Below are positions 29,595 to 38,087 of a DNA stretch of 64,000 bases, piece by piece. The notes beneath the pieces were generated by a model that had not been told where the DNA came from, did not search any database, and worked only from the letters and a program-made list of their open reading frames with translations. The DNA lies in contig NZ_CM002299.1 of NCBI RefSeq assembly GCF_000153125.2, positions 3,947,338 to 4,011,337 of the forward strand. The letters run 5' to 3'. The position numbers and the translations under genes were made by a program. Position 1 is the stretch's first letter; each line of letters starts with the position of its first letter. Source of the DNA: Congregibacter litoralis KT71 (GTDB lineage: Bacteria > Pseudomonadota > Gammaproteobacteria > Pseudomonadales > Halieaceae).

Positions 29595-30733
29595 GAGGGC
29601 TTGTTCAGCTCCAGCATGCTGCGCAGGGCGTTGGCATAGCTCGCCAAAGCAAAGGGTCGCTCGTCCTCGCTCATGGCCTCAATGCGTCCGTCAAAGGCCT
29701 CTCGGGTGCAGCTCCCCTCAGCTATTTCAAGCCCGGGATCGCCAGCATCCTCCAGCGCCTCAAAGGCCCAGAGATTTACGGGACGCAGGCGGTAGCCGCG
29801 GATAATCTGGGCATCAATGGCAGCTGCCACCTCCCCGGGGGATTCAAAGTTGCCTCCCAGGGGCGTGCCAAAGTGAACATGTACCCGCCCTTTGTTACCG
29901 GCGATGCCCCGTCCGATAGACGCCACATCCTCCTGCTCGGACTTTTCATAAGCCCCGGCGCTCTGGCGCTGGCTCAGCTCCCTGGCCTTCATGGCGTCAC
30001 AGGGATCCAGCTCGTAGCTTATAGCCACGGGCACAATACGCAGGGAGGCAATGTGATCACCAAAGCTCTCTTCCTGCTTGTTGCGGCTAAGGGACAGCAT
30101 TTTGATCACGGCTGCCTCCGTACGATCACGACCATCCTTAGCCCGCCCCTCACGCTGAGCTATCCAGATGGGAGCGTTATCTTCCTGCACGGAGCTGCGG
30201 ATGTACCGGGCCAGGAGTTTGGAGTTGGCCAGCAGCTCCCGGGGGCCGCTTACGGAGCGCTGCACAATAAAGCTCTTATTCAGCCGCATGAGGTCGGCGA
30301 CCCACTGCTCCCGGAGGAGATTGTCGCCGATGGCAATGCGCAAGGTCTGATGTCCTGCGCCATGGAGAGCGTAGTTCGTCAGCGCCGGATCCATGGCAAT
30401 GTCGCGGTGATTACTGATAAACAGATGGGCGCGCTCGGAGTCCAGATGCTCTAATCCGGATACCGTGAGTCCCGCGGTGGTATCTTCAATCATGCGCTCA
30501 ACGTAAGTCTTAATGCGCATCTGCAGATCATAAACGGTATCGACACCGGCAAGCTGGCGCCGTAGGTAGAGCCGCGCAAAGGGCCTCAACAGCGGCGCGA
30601 AGTGCACAGCCCCCTGACCAAAGCGCAGCCGCAGCATGGCATTGAGGAAATCTTTAGATCCCAGTAAACGGCCAATCGTTGGCCGCACTTCCCCATCGTT
30701 GTAGGGTCTGATGGCCGCAAATGGATCTGACAC
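29591..30733 (-). CDS. 1-acylglycerol-3-phosphate acyltransferase-like protein
   Basis: 380 residues of the PlsC/LPLAT superfamily. Motif I is 'NHRDIAMDP' (NHxxxxD type) at about 112-120, with block II-like 'FIVQRSVSG' and block III 'IWIAQREGRAKDG' (EGRxxxG). It is longer than PlsC (about 240-260) and has no clear membrane helix, like the larger uncharacterised acyltransferases of marine gammaproteobacteria. Coupled to dinG by a 4-bp overlap. Acyl donor and acceptor are unknown. Confidence 0.85.
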   Translation of the reverse strand: MSDPFAAIRPYNDGEVRPTIGRLLGSKDFLNAMLRLRFGQGAVHFAPLLRPFARLYLRRQLAGVDTVYDLQMRIKTYVERMIEDTTAGLTVSGLEHLDSERAHLFISNHRDIAMDPALTNYALHGAGHQTLRIAIGDNLLREQWVADLMRLNKSFIVQRSVSGPRELLANSKLLARYIRSSVQEDNAPIWIAQREGRAKDGRDRTEAAVIKMLSLSRNKQEESFGDHIASLRIVPVAISYELDPCDAMKARELSQRQSAGAYEKSEQEDVASIGRGIAGNKGRVHVHFGTPLGGNFESPGEVAAAIDAQIIRGYRLRPVNLWAFEALEDAGDPGLEIAEGSCTREAFDGRIEAMSEDERPFALASYANALRSMLELNKPS

Positions 30734-30868
30734 GCTGTGCTCCCAAAAAAAGGCGCCTCACCTTAACCAAAAAGGCTCTGGCCGTCATCAGGCGAAAGCG
30801 CGCAAACGCTGACGAACGCGAGTGCTTCTGCTACTCTTGCGCGCGATTTTGAACTGGGGGTGAAAACC

Positions 30869-31093
30869 ATGGAAGCTACAAGCGCAACACTTATGACCTT
30901 TGGCCTTGCCACCTTGCTGGTGAGCTGGATTCTGATGCTCATCACCGCATGGAAAGACGACTATGCCTGGGGCATCTTCGCCGTCCTTCTGCCCCCTCTG
31001 GCCTATGCCTACGGACTCTTCCGGCTCGAAAAGGCAGGGCAAAGCCTCCTCGTCGCCTTTGTGGGTCTGCTCATGATCTGGGCGGCGTTTTAA
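30869..31093 (+). CDS. Small inner-membrane protein of unknown function
   Basis: 74 residues from the ATG at 30869 (GGGGG 8 nt upstream; a GTG three codons earlier is possible). Two or three hydrophobic segments: 'TFGLATLLVSWILMLI', 'WGIFAVLLPPLAYAYGLF' and 'LLVAFVGLLMIWAAF'. Divergent from the acyltransferase and convergent with the phosphatase. Not recognised beyond being a small polytopic protein. Confidence 0.65.
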   Translation: MEATSATLMTFGLATLLVSWILMLITAWKDDYAWGIFAVLLPPLAYAYGLFRLEKAGQSLLVAFVGLLMIWAAF

Positions 31094-31111
31094 GTAAGCT
31101 CCCGCAGGGCG

Positions 31112-31915
31112 TCAGGCGGCGACAACAAAACGTCGACGCAATTCCCGACGCTCCGGGTCCTGAAGCCCCAGACCTTCTCGCAGATAGCCGTCGCTGTCGC
31201 CATAGGTCTGGGTCATAGCCTCCAGAGCGCTGAGCAGATAGTCACGCCGGGCCTCCATCATGGGGCGTAAGTCCTCATCATTCAGATGCTCCACCGGGTA
31301 CTTTTTACGCACTCGGGGCGTTTGCTCCTCGGGCAGGTAGTAAAGCCGGGACAGGAGGTAATCCCCCTCAATGTCCTCCGACGACACCCCCAGGGCCATC
31401 TGCAGGACCGCCACGGCAAACCCCGTGCGATCTTTGCCGGCCGAGCAGTGAAACAGCACCCGCTTTGCGTCCTCGGCGAGGAGTCGGGCGAACACCTCTT
31501 TATAGGCGTCGGTCTGGGAGAGCACAAACTGGCGATTGATATCACACATAAAATCAAACATCGCCTGGGCGCCGCCAAGCTGCGTGGAATCCGCGTAGAT
31601 AGCGCTACCCTGGCTTGCGGGCGTAATGTCCGCGCCGACCATCGCCACCCCCTCGGGGAGCCAGGAAGGCTCTAATGCGCGCTCGTCGACGCGACGAAGA
31701 TCCACGACCATGTCCAGATCCAGGTCCGCGAGGCGCTTACGATCACTGTCCGTGAGATAGGCAAGATGCCCCGAGCGAAACACCCGCCCCCAGGCCATTG
31801 CCCCATCGCCGCAGGCATAACCGCCGGCGTCGCGGAAGTTTGGCGAGCCCTCGAGGCCGAGATGACGACGGGGGTCGCTCCCGGAGGCTCCGGGCAGTGA
31901 GTCCTGGCCCTGCAT
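31112..31915 (-). CDS. Tyrosine-protein phosphatase (Y_phosphatase3 family)
   Basis: 267 residues. Phosphatase loop '[10 protein letters not shown]' (C-x5-R) gives a cysteine-dependent phosphatase; 'NFRDAGGY' and '[12 protein letters not shown]' are the N-terminal signature of the MptpB/Siw14-like group (PF13350), which can act on phosphotyrosine or phosphoinositide-type substrates. The frame opens at 32035, but AGGAG at 8 nt supports the ATG at 31915; upstream residues show no homology. No signal peptide. Divergent from rpsT. Confidence 0.9.
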   Translation of the reverse strand: MQGQDSLPGASGSDPRRHLGLEGSPNFRDAGGYACGDGAMAWGRVFRSGHLAYLTDSDRKRLADLDLDMVVDLRRVDERALEPSWLPEGVAMVGADITPASQGSAIYADSTQLGGAQAMFDFMCDINRQFVLSQTDAYKEVFARLLAEDAKRVLFHCSAGKDRTGFAVAVLQMALGVSSEDIEGDYLLSRLYYLPEEQTPRVRKKYPVEHLNDEDLRPMMEARRDYLLSALEAMTQTYGDSDGYLREGLGLQDPERRELRRRFVVAA

Positions 31916-31985
31916 ATGTCTTGCTCCTATTGTTTGTTGGTGTTTTTGCGCATTGACCGCGATTTTATGTCGGCGCACCCGGCTA

Positions 31986-32014
31986 TTGACAGAACTCCCG
32001 CCAGTCGGCAGAAT
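31986..32014 (+). promoter_or_regulatory. Sigma70 promoter of rpsT
   Basis: TTGACA (31986-31991) and CAGAAT (32009-32014) with a 17-bp spacer, about 50 nt upstream of the rpsT GTG. Confidence 0.65.
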
Positions 32015-32066
32015 CCGCCCTCCAAAAATTTCCATTCATCTGTTTGATTATTTAGAGGAGTCCTCA

Positions 32067-32333
32067 GTGGCTAACTCCCCCCAAGCCCGCAAGCGCGCCC
32101 GTCAGTCCGAAAAGCGTCGCGCTCACAATGCCAGCCTTCGATCGCTGGTTCGCACCAACATCAAGAACGTGCTGGCCGCTGTAAAGACCGGCGATGCTGA
32201 GCAGGCTCGCGAAGCTTACTCCAAGGCCGTACCGGTTATCGATCGCATGGCCGACAAAGGCATCATCCACAAGAATAAGGCAGCCCGTCACAAGAGCCGC
32301 CTGAACGCACAGGTGAAGGCACTCGCTGCCTGA
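32067..32333 (+). CDS. rpsT: 30S ribosomal protein bS20
   Basis: 88-residue basic ribosomal protein binding the 5' domain of 16S rRNA. Starts at the GTG at 32067 behind GAGGAG; translation '[20 protein letters not shown]' and '[20 protein letters not shown]' are diagnostic. A longer in-frame extension to 31953 contains the promoter and is not coding. Non-ATG starts are typical for this gene (E. coli uses UUG), linked to autoregulation. Confidence 0.98.
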   Translation: MANSPQARKRARQSEKRRAHNASLRSLVRTNIKNVLAAVKTGDAEQAREAYSKAVPVIDRMADKGIIHKNKAARHKSRLNAQVKALAA

Positions 32334-32406
32334 GACCCCGATCGGCTCTCGTGCTGACCGTCACAGGCCCGCCGATTCGCTAACACAGGGCAGAGCCACA
32401 AAAAAA

Positions 32407-32432
32407 GCCGACCTCATGGTCGGCTTTTTTTT
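32407..32432. terminator. Bidirectional intrinsic terminator after rpsT
   Basis: GCCGACC-TCAT-GGTCGGC stem, flanked by an A-run on the left and a T-run on the right, so it functions on the plus strand for rpsT and can also stop minus-strand transcription from the SYLF gene. Confidence 0.93.
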
Positions 32433-32512
32433 GCCTGAATCATTGATAGCCGGGGTGTTGATGTCAGGTTTTTACCGGGCATTGTGACCCGCCCCTGCAC
32501 CACACCGGATGA

Positions 32513-33052
32513 TCAGTCAGAAAGGTCAACGGAGAACTTCTGACCGCCGACCGAGGCCTCGTACATCAAACCGCCCTTGGCGCGGGTAAAAATCGCAACG
32601 CCGTTGGAGTAGTTCGCATCCGCCGAGGCGCCCACGGTCACCGCAACGGCAGAAGCCTGGGCTCCCAACTCGTAGTTGCCGGCCTTAAAATGTTCAAGAG
32701 CCGCGGCATTCTCAAAAAACAGAAATTCACTGTAGGCCTGCCCACCCCACTGAAAGCCAATGGTCAGCTGTGTCAGGGTGACAATGCCCGAAGGCTCTCC
32801 CCCCTCGAAAAGCAAACCTTTGCCGCGGGCACCGCCGATACCGAAACCGGCTTTACCCACCGTGGGAATGACAACGTAAGCAGCCGCGGAATCAAAAAAA
32901 GCCTGCATGCTGGGATCATCGGAAAGGAGCTGGCTTTTCGCCTCTTCCGCTCCTTTACTGAGCTTGCCCACTTCCCGGGGATCCCACGCCAGGGTAGACG
33001 CACTGATAACAAGGGCGACACACGCCGCAAACACTTTTTTGCCGAGGCTCAT
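32513..33052 (-). CDS. Secreted SYLF-domain (Ysc84-like) lipid-binding protein
   Basis: 179 residues from the ATG at 33052 (AGGACT upstream); the frame continues to 33109 without homology. Signal peptide 'KKVFAACVALVISASTLA', then a SYLF/Ysc84 domain: 'AAAYVVIPTVGKAGFGIGGARGKG', 'FGFQWGGQAYSEFLFF'-like segment and 'SNGVAIFTRAKGGLMYEASVGGQ'. Eukaryotic SYLF domains bind phosphoinositides; the bacterial periplasmic members are of unknown role. Confidence 0.88.
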   Translation of the reverse strand: MSLGKKVFAACVALVISASTLAWDPREVGKLSKGAEEAKSQLLSDDPSMQAFFDSAAAYVVIPTVGKAGFGIGGARGKGLLFEGGEPSGIVTLTQLTIGFQWGGQAYSEFLFFENAAALEHFKAGNYELGAQASAVAVTVGASADANYSNGVAIFTRAKGGLMYEASVGGQKFSVDLSD

Positions 33053-33172
33053 CTTGGTAGTCCTGTTTATTGTGATCTTTGCTGCGCCGCATCGCGCACC
33101 CGCGGACAATATACCCTGCCGCTAAAAAATAAAAAGCCGGCTTTCGCCGGCTTCCCAAATCGCTGACGGTGC

Positions 33173-34405
33173 TTAGCAGCAACCGCCGGCCTGAGGAGTA
33201 TCCCCGGCCTCTGCCACCTGCTGTGCTGGCTCCTCGGCGTTTGCCTGCTCTTCAAATTTTTCGTGAAAAGCCGCGAGCATGCTCTGCTCGTGGGACTGGG
33301 CTTCTTCCGTGTCCAGGGGACGCTCGAGGGCGCTCCAGTTAATGTCGCCATCAGTCGCGAGATTTTCAAATTCCAGAATACCCAGCTCTTCGAACTTGGG
33401 GCGAATCTTATCTGTCAGCAGACCAATACGACTGAGGTTGGGAATCACACGCTGAAACAGCAAATTGCGGAAAGTCGACATCACAAAGCCATCGAGCACT
33501 TTTTTACGCGCTTCCTCCACATCCCAGCCGAAGTGGCGGAACACATCCGTTGCCACCAGGCGCTCGCGGCTGACCACACAGGCCTCGTAGGCAAATTGCG
33601 CCCGCTCCTCAATCTCTTCCTGGGTGAGTGTCTTGATGTGCTCTTCCAGATAATTCACCCCGAAGGTCACGTGACGGGCCTCATCACGGGTGACGAGATA
33701 CACCACATCCTTAAGCACGGGATCCGGCGTTGTTTCCCGCGTCGTGTTGAAGGCCGACAGGGCCAGCCCCTCAATCACGATCTGCATGCCGATAAACTTG
33801 AGATCCCAACGCGGGTCCACAAGAATCTTGTCGATGATGCTCTTGAGGTGCGTATTGATGGGATACATGACCCCGATGCGCTTCTGGAGGTATTTATTGA
33901 ACACCTCGACGTGCCGCGCTTCATCGAAGGTCTGGGAACCCGCGTACAGCTTGGCGCTGAGTGTCGGGGCACAGGAACACAACTGGGAAGCCACCAACAG
34001 CGCCCCCTGCTCGCCGTGCAAAAACTGCGACAGGCTCCAGGCGTTCATGTGCAGCCAGAACTCGTCCTTGGTTTTTTCGTCCATGGCCAGGTAGGGCTCA
34101 TAGTCATGCAGGTTCATAAGCTCGGGAGAGCGCACCTCATCGGGCCAGGGACGATTCCAGTCGATGTCCATCTCCGGGTCCCAGTTGAGCTGCTTTCCGA
34201 GGTCGTAAAGCTTTTTGATGCGATCATCCTGCACGGTGTAATCCCAGTTATAGGACCCCGTGAGCGGCGTCTGAAAAATCTCCGCGATGTGATCAACCTG
34301 CTCGTCCGTCAGCAAATCTTCAAGATCGGGGTTCTCCCTGGGGTAATCCGCGTTGGCGAATTGCTGGATTTTGCGCGGTGCCTGCTCTTCCCATTTTATG
34401 TTCAT
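33173..34405 (-). CDS. Ferritin-like diiron oxygenase-type protein
   Basis: 410 residues with a predicted four-helix diiron site: Glu132 ('HGEQGALL'), Glu162/His165 ('DEARHVEVF'), Glu212 ('VIEGLALSAF') and Glu242/His245 ('DEARHVTFG'). Two ExxH motifs and two single Glu residues fit a carboxylate-bridged diiron centre as in R2-like and AurF-like oxygenases. The C-terminus ends in 'GGCC' after a Glu/Ala-rich tail. No signal peptide. Divergently transcribed from an AraC regulator with a 94-bp shared promoter region, which suggests inducible expression. Substrate unknown. Confidence 0.8.
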   Translation of the reverse strand: MNIKWEEQAPRKIQQFANADYPRENPDLEDLLTDEQVDHIAEIFQTPLTGSYNWDYTVQDDRIKKLYDLGKQLNWDPEMDIDWNRPWPDEVRSPELMNLHDYEPYLAMDEKTKDEFWLHMNAWSLSQFLHGEQGALLVASQLCSCAPTLSAKLYAGSQTFDEARHVEVFNKYLQKRIGVMYPINTHLKSIIDKILVDPRWDLKFIGMQIVIEGLALSAFNTTRETTPDPVLKDVVYLVTRDEARHVTFGVNYLEEHIKTLTQEEIEERAQFAYEACVVSRERLVATDVFRHFGWDVEEARKKVLDGFVMSTFRNLLFQRVIPNLSRIGLLTDKIRPKFEELGILEFENLATDGDINWSALERPLDTEEAQSHEQSMLAAFHEKFEEQANAEEPAQQVAEAGDTPQAGGCC

Positions 34406-34499
34406 GTGCTTGGCTCTCTGGATTGGCGTGGATCTGGACCTTTAATATCTGCCAGAAACCCAGGCCCAACAAGGTAGCTTCTTGTCAAAATAGGGTCAT

Positions 34500-35528
34500 T
34501 TGTGGCCAAATCACCCCATGAGCAGCAGCACCCCCGCACCCTACGTTCTGATTCTTATCGATCTCGCCGTCGAAGCCGGCGTCGCGCGCCACGACTTACT
34601 CCAGGGCAGCTCCCTGGCGGGCGCGGATCTGAGTGCCATCGGCGCGCGGGTCAGCGACGACGACTTCCGCACACTGGTAGAAAACACCCTGCGCCTTACG
34701 GGTGACCCCGCTCTCGGCCTGCGCCTGGGACGAAGACTCAACCTCAGTGCACATGCGGTGCTGGGACAGGCATTTATGACCTGTCGCAATCTCGAAGAGG
34801 TGATTCAGCTTTTCGAGCATTACTACCCGGTGCTGGCGCCGGAACTGACCTTGGAGTTTTCCCGCACGGAGGATCGTCTGCTGATATGCTCCCCCAACAG
34901 CGAGGCTTATCTGCCCATAAGCTTTGGTCTGGAGTGCATCACCGCCGCCATCCGCAACACCCTCACGGGACTTTTAGGGGATACGCAGTTCCCCCTGCGC
35001 TTTGAGTTTCCTTATCCTGCCCCGGCTCACGCAGCGGTTTATACCGAGGTCCTGGGCGACGATGTCTACTTTGATTGCGAAGCAGCGGTCTGGAGTTTTC
35101 CCCTGGAGCTCCTCGACACTCCTCTGCCGAGCTCCAACCCTGCCCTTCGCCAGCTTTACGAGGCAGAATGTGCACGGCTGCTGGCGGATCTAAGCGACAG
35201 CGCCGCCATCGGTGAGCAGACCCGAAGCCTGCTTCGCAAACTCGAAGGGCAGTACCCGAAGATGCCGCAGGTAGCCACCATGCTGAATATGAGCCCCCGC
35301 ACCTACCGCCGCCGACTCACGGAAGAGGGCGTCAGCTTTCAGGCGCTCCTCGACGAAGTCCGCGCAGAACACGCCACCCGTCACCTTCGGGAGCGACGCC
35401 TGCCCATTGCCAGTATTGCCTATCAGCTGGGCTTTAATGACCCTTCTAACTTCCGCCGCGCCTACCGGCGCTGGACGGGAGTCACGCCCGGTGCCGTGCG
35501 CAATAAGGGCGACGAGGCCCAGCCTTGA
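34500..35528 (+). CDS. AraC-family transcriptional regulator
   Basis: 342 residues (GTG at 34500; ATG at 34518 is a close alternative). N-terminal Arabinose_bd-like domain ('AHAVLGQAFMTCRNLEEVIQLFEHYY') and a C-terminal double helix-turn-helix ('VATMLNMSPRTYRRRLTEEG', 'IASIAYQLGFNDPSNFRRAYRRW'). This subgroup (OruR/ArgR-like) commonly regulates lipid or amino-acid catabolism. It is divergent from the diiron protein and overlaps the patatin gene by 4 bp, making these its likely targets. Confidence 0.92.
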   Translation: MWPNHPMSSSTPAPYVLILIDLAVEAGVARHDLLQGSSLAGADLSAIGARVSDDDFRTLVENTLRLTGDPALGLRLGRRLNLSAHAVLGQAFMTCRNLEEVIQLFEHYYPVLAPELTLEFSRTEDRLLICSPNSEAYLPISFGLECITAAIRNTLTGLLGDTQFPLRFEFPYPAPAHAAVYTEVLGDDVYFDCEAAVWSFPLELLDTPLPSSNPALRQLYEAECARLLADLSDSAAIGEQTRSLLRKLEGQYPKMPQVATMLNMSPRTYRRRLTEEGVSFQALLDEVRAEHATRHLRERRLPIASIAYQLGFNDPSNFRRAYRRWTGVTPGAVRNKGDEAQP

Positions 35529-36589
35529 ACAATCGTCCCCTAAGCATTTATCTGGGACGTGAGGCGGCAAGACGCATCGCCCGCCACGGCTGGTCCGGCA
35601 GAGAAATCACCCTGCTCCTCGGCGCCTCCGGCGGCCCCAAATGGCTTATCCTCGGGGCCCTCGACCGCCTCCTCTTCGGGGATTTTCTTATGGAGAAGAG
35701 AGAGGCGCCGCTCCAGGCCGTGGGCTCCTCCATCGGTTCCTGGCGCCATGCCTGTCTCGCGCAGCCCGACCCCGTGGATGCCCTGGACCGCTTTGAGGAT
35801 ATCTACGTCAACTGGGACTACAGCGAAAAACCGGACCCCAGGGAGATCAGCGATGCGAGTCTGTCCATGCTGGAACACATGTTTGGCAACGGCGGCGCCG
35901 ATGCCCTCATCGATCATCGTTTGCTGCACAGCTATATCGTCACTGCCCGGGGTCGGGGACTGAACTCGGCCCGAAACACCCTGGCTCTGGGGTTGGGCAT
36001 GGGCAGCGCGGCCATCGGCAATGCCATTCATCGGCGGCTGCTGGCACTGCACTTCCAGCGAGTGCTGTTCACCAGCCTCGATGCGCCGCCCTTGAACCTC
36101 AACGACTTTGGCGTGAGCCCCGCCCCCCTGCGACCCGACACCGTGGCGCAAGCGCTTCACGCCAGCGGCTCCATTCCCTTTCTCCTGGCCGGTGAGCGCG
36201 ACATCCCCAACGCGCCACCGGGACACTATTGGGATGGCGGCATCATCGACTACCACTTTGATCTTGCGGGGTTCGAGGCACAGCAGCTGATTCTCTACCC
36301 CCACTTTCGCAAGGACCTGACCACGGGCTGGTTTGACAAGTTCCTACCCTGGCGGCGGCAACGCAAGCCCAATGCAGAGAACGTCATCCTCCTCTGCCCC
36401 AGCGATGACTTCATCGCCTCTCTCCCGGGCGGTAAAATTCCGGATCGCAGCGACTTTACTCGTATGCCGCCGGAAGAACGTATACGCTATTGGCGCACTT
36501 GCATTGAACGCAGTCGGGAACTGGCGGAGGACTTTCAGCGCCAGCTCGACAGCCCCGATCCTCTGGCCGACACCCAGCTCCTCAGCTAG
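35525..36589 (+). CDS. Patatin-like phospholipase
   Basis: 354 residues, TTG start at 35525 overlapping the AraC stop. Serine hydrolase with the oxyanion glycine-rich loop 'GASGGPKW' (33-40), nucleophile elbow G67-S68-S69-I70-G71 ('GSSIGSW') and the catalytic Asp in 'YWDGGIIDYH', giving a Ser-Asp dyad. Cytoplasmic by sequence. Together with the AraC regulator it suggests cleavage of an acyl ester. Confidence 0.87.
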   Translation: MNNRPLSIYLGREAARRIARHGWSGREITLLLGASGGPKWLILGALDRLLFGDFLMEKREAPLQAVGSSIGSWRHACLAQPDPVDALDRFEDIYVNWDYSEKPDPREISDASLSMLEHMFGNGGADALIDHRLLHSYIVTARGRGLNSARNTLALGLGMGSAAIGNAIHRRLLALHFQRVLFTSLDAPPLNLNDFGVSPAPLRPDTVAQALHASGSIPFLLAGERDIPNAPPGHYWDGGIIDYHFDLAGFEAQQLILYPHFRKDLTTGWFDKFLPWRRQRKPNAENVILLCPSDDFIASLPGGKIPDRSDFTRMPPEERIRYWRTCIERSRELAEDFQRQLDSPDPLADTQLLS

Positions 36590-36609
36590 CACAGAAACAG
36601 TAAAACGCC

Positions 36610-38013
36610 ATGTCCGCGCTCCTCACCCTGACTTCATTATTGCTGTCGGTGGCCTTCCTGCTGGTAGGTCATGGCATGCAACTCACTCTACTCCCCCTGC
36701 GGGCAGCGGTGCTCGGACACAGCGATCTACAGATAGCCCTGGGCGGATCGGCCTACTTTCTCGGGTTTATTGCCGGGTGCCTGCTGGTGCCACGACTGAT
36801 TGCTCGCGCCGGACACATCCGAAGCTTTGCGGTGCTCGCCAGCGCCATGACCAGTGTGCTCCTCGTCCTCGGCCTCAACGACTCCTGGGTCGTCTGGTCA
36901 GCGCTGCGCTTTGGCATCGGCTTTTTTATCTGCGGACTTTACAGCGTAATCGAGAGTTGGCTCAACGATCAGGCCACGGAAGACAATCGCGGCCAGGTGC
37001 TGTCCGTGTACACCTTCCTGGTGCTGATTTCCATGGCCCTGGGACAGCAGCTGGTCAATGCCTCCCCCGTCGCCAGTTCCACGCCGTTCATGGTGCTGGC
37101 AGCGATCGTCGCCCTGTCCACGATTCCCGTGAGCATGACGCGGAAACTGGCGCCGGCGCCCATTGAGTCCACGCGTACCCGTATCCGCCTGCTTCTGTCC
37201 CGATCCCCCCTGGCGGTTACGGGCGCCTTACTCTCCGGCGCGGTGACCGGCGCTTTCTGGACCCTGGGCGCGGTCTTCGCACGGCGAAGTCTGGAAAACC
37301 TGGCGGATGTCACCCTGTTTATGTCCGCAGCGATTATCGGCGGGGCACTGTTCCAGTACCCCTTTGGCTGGCTGTCGGACCGGGTGGGCCGCCAGAACAC
37401 GATGCTGCTTTTGGTGCTGCTCGCTGCAGGAACCAGCGCAAGCGTCGCGCTGGCGCCCTCGACGCCGCTGCTGTTGATCGCGATTTTTTTCTTTGGCGCC
37501 ACCACCATGCCCATTTATTCCATGGCCCTGGCCACGGCGGCGGACAATTCCCTGCGCCACGAGTTTGTGGAAGTGGGGACCTCGGTATTGCTTCTCAATG
37601 CCCTGGGCGCTGTCCTCGCGCCCCTCGCTCTGGGCCAGCTCATGACCATCGGTGACCCCAGCTGGTTGTTTTGGGGGTGCTCGGGTCTCAGCCTGTTTGC
37701 GGGATTGATTGTCTTAACGCAGCGAGGACACAAGGGGAAAGTCGATGATGTGGTGCCCTTTTCGGCAGCAGCATCCGATATGGCGCCCACGAGTTTTGAT
37801 CTGGACCCCAGAGCCCCCGAGGACGCCGAGGGCGATTTAGCCCCCGCCGAGGAACTGCCGTCCGTCTCAGACAGTGAAGATGACGTTGAGGAGGCCGAGA
37901 GCGAGGATATCAGTCCTCCGGATGATCAAGCTCCGGATCATGAGGCGTCTCACCCACCAGTTTTTGAAGGAGAATGGCTGCCAGGCGATCCCCGGGACCG
38001 GGGTTCTTCTTAA
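36610..38013 (+). CDS. MFS transporter (YcaD-like) with acidic C-terminal tail
   Basis: 467 residues with about 12 hydrophobic segments up to residue 375 and MFS motif A-like 'GWLSDRVGRQNTML'. The YcaD/LPLAT-linked MFS look ('LPLRAAVLGHSDLQIALGGSAYFLGFIAGCL' in two parts) is clear. The last ~85 residues form a Glu/Asp/Pro-rich, disordered cytoplasmic tail that is unusual for the family. 20 bp after the patatin gene, so probably one operon. Substrate unknown. Confidence 0.87.
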   Translation: MSALLTLTSLLLSVAFLLVGHGMQLTLLPLRAAVLGHSDLQIALGGSAYFLGFIAGCLLVPRLIARAGHIRSFAVLASAMTSVLLVLGLNDSWVVWSALRFGIGFFICGLYSVIESWLNDQATEDNRGQVLSVYTFLVLISMALGQQLVNASPVASSTPFMVLAAIVALSTIPVSMTRKLAPAPIESTRTRIRLLLSRSPLAVTGALLSGAVTGAFWTLGAVFARRSLENLADVTLFMSAAIIGGALFQYPFGWLSDRVGRQNTMLLLVLLAAGTSASVALAPSTPLLLIAIFFFGATTMPIYSMALATAADNSLRHEFVEVGTSVLLLNALGAVLAPLALGQLMTIGDPSWLFWGCSGLSLFAGLIVLTQRGHKGKVDDVVPFSAAASDMAPTSFDLDPRAPEDAEGDLAPAEELPSVSDSEDDVEEAESEDISPPDDQAPDHEASHPPVFEGEWLPGDPRDRGSS

Positions 38014-38087
38014 AGGTCCGATTGACCAAATGTGTCATAAGCCGCTGCTGCGCCTCCGCCCACCACTGTCGAAGCATCGCCATTGCC

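Noticed and set aside
31953..32066. N-terminal extension of the rpsT frame
   Set aside because: It contains the rpsT promoter and ribosome site; bS20 homology begins at the GTG at 32067.
33263..34477. 404-codon plus-strand frame opposite the diiron protein
   Set aside because: Antisense shadow; the minus strand has an intact diiron ligand set.
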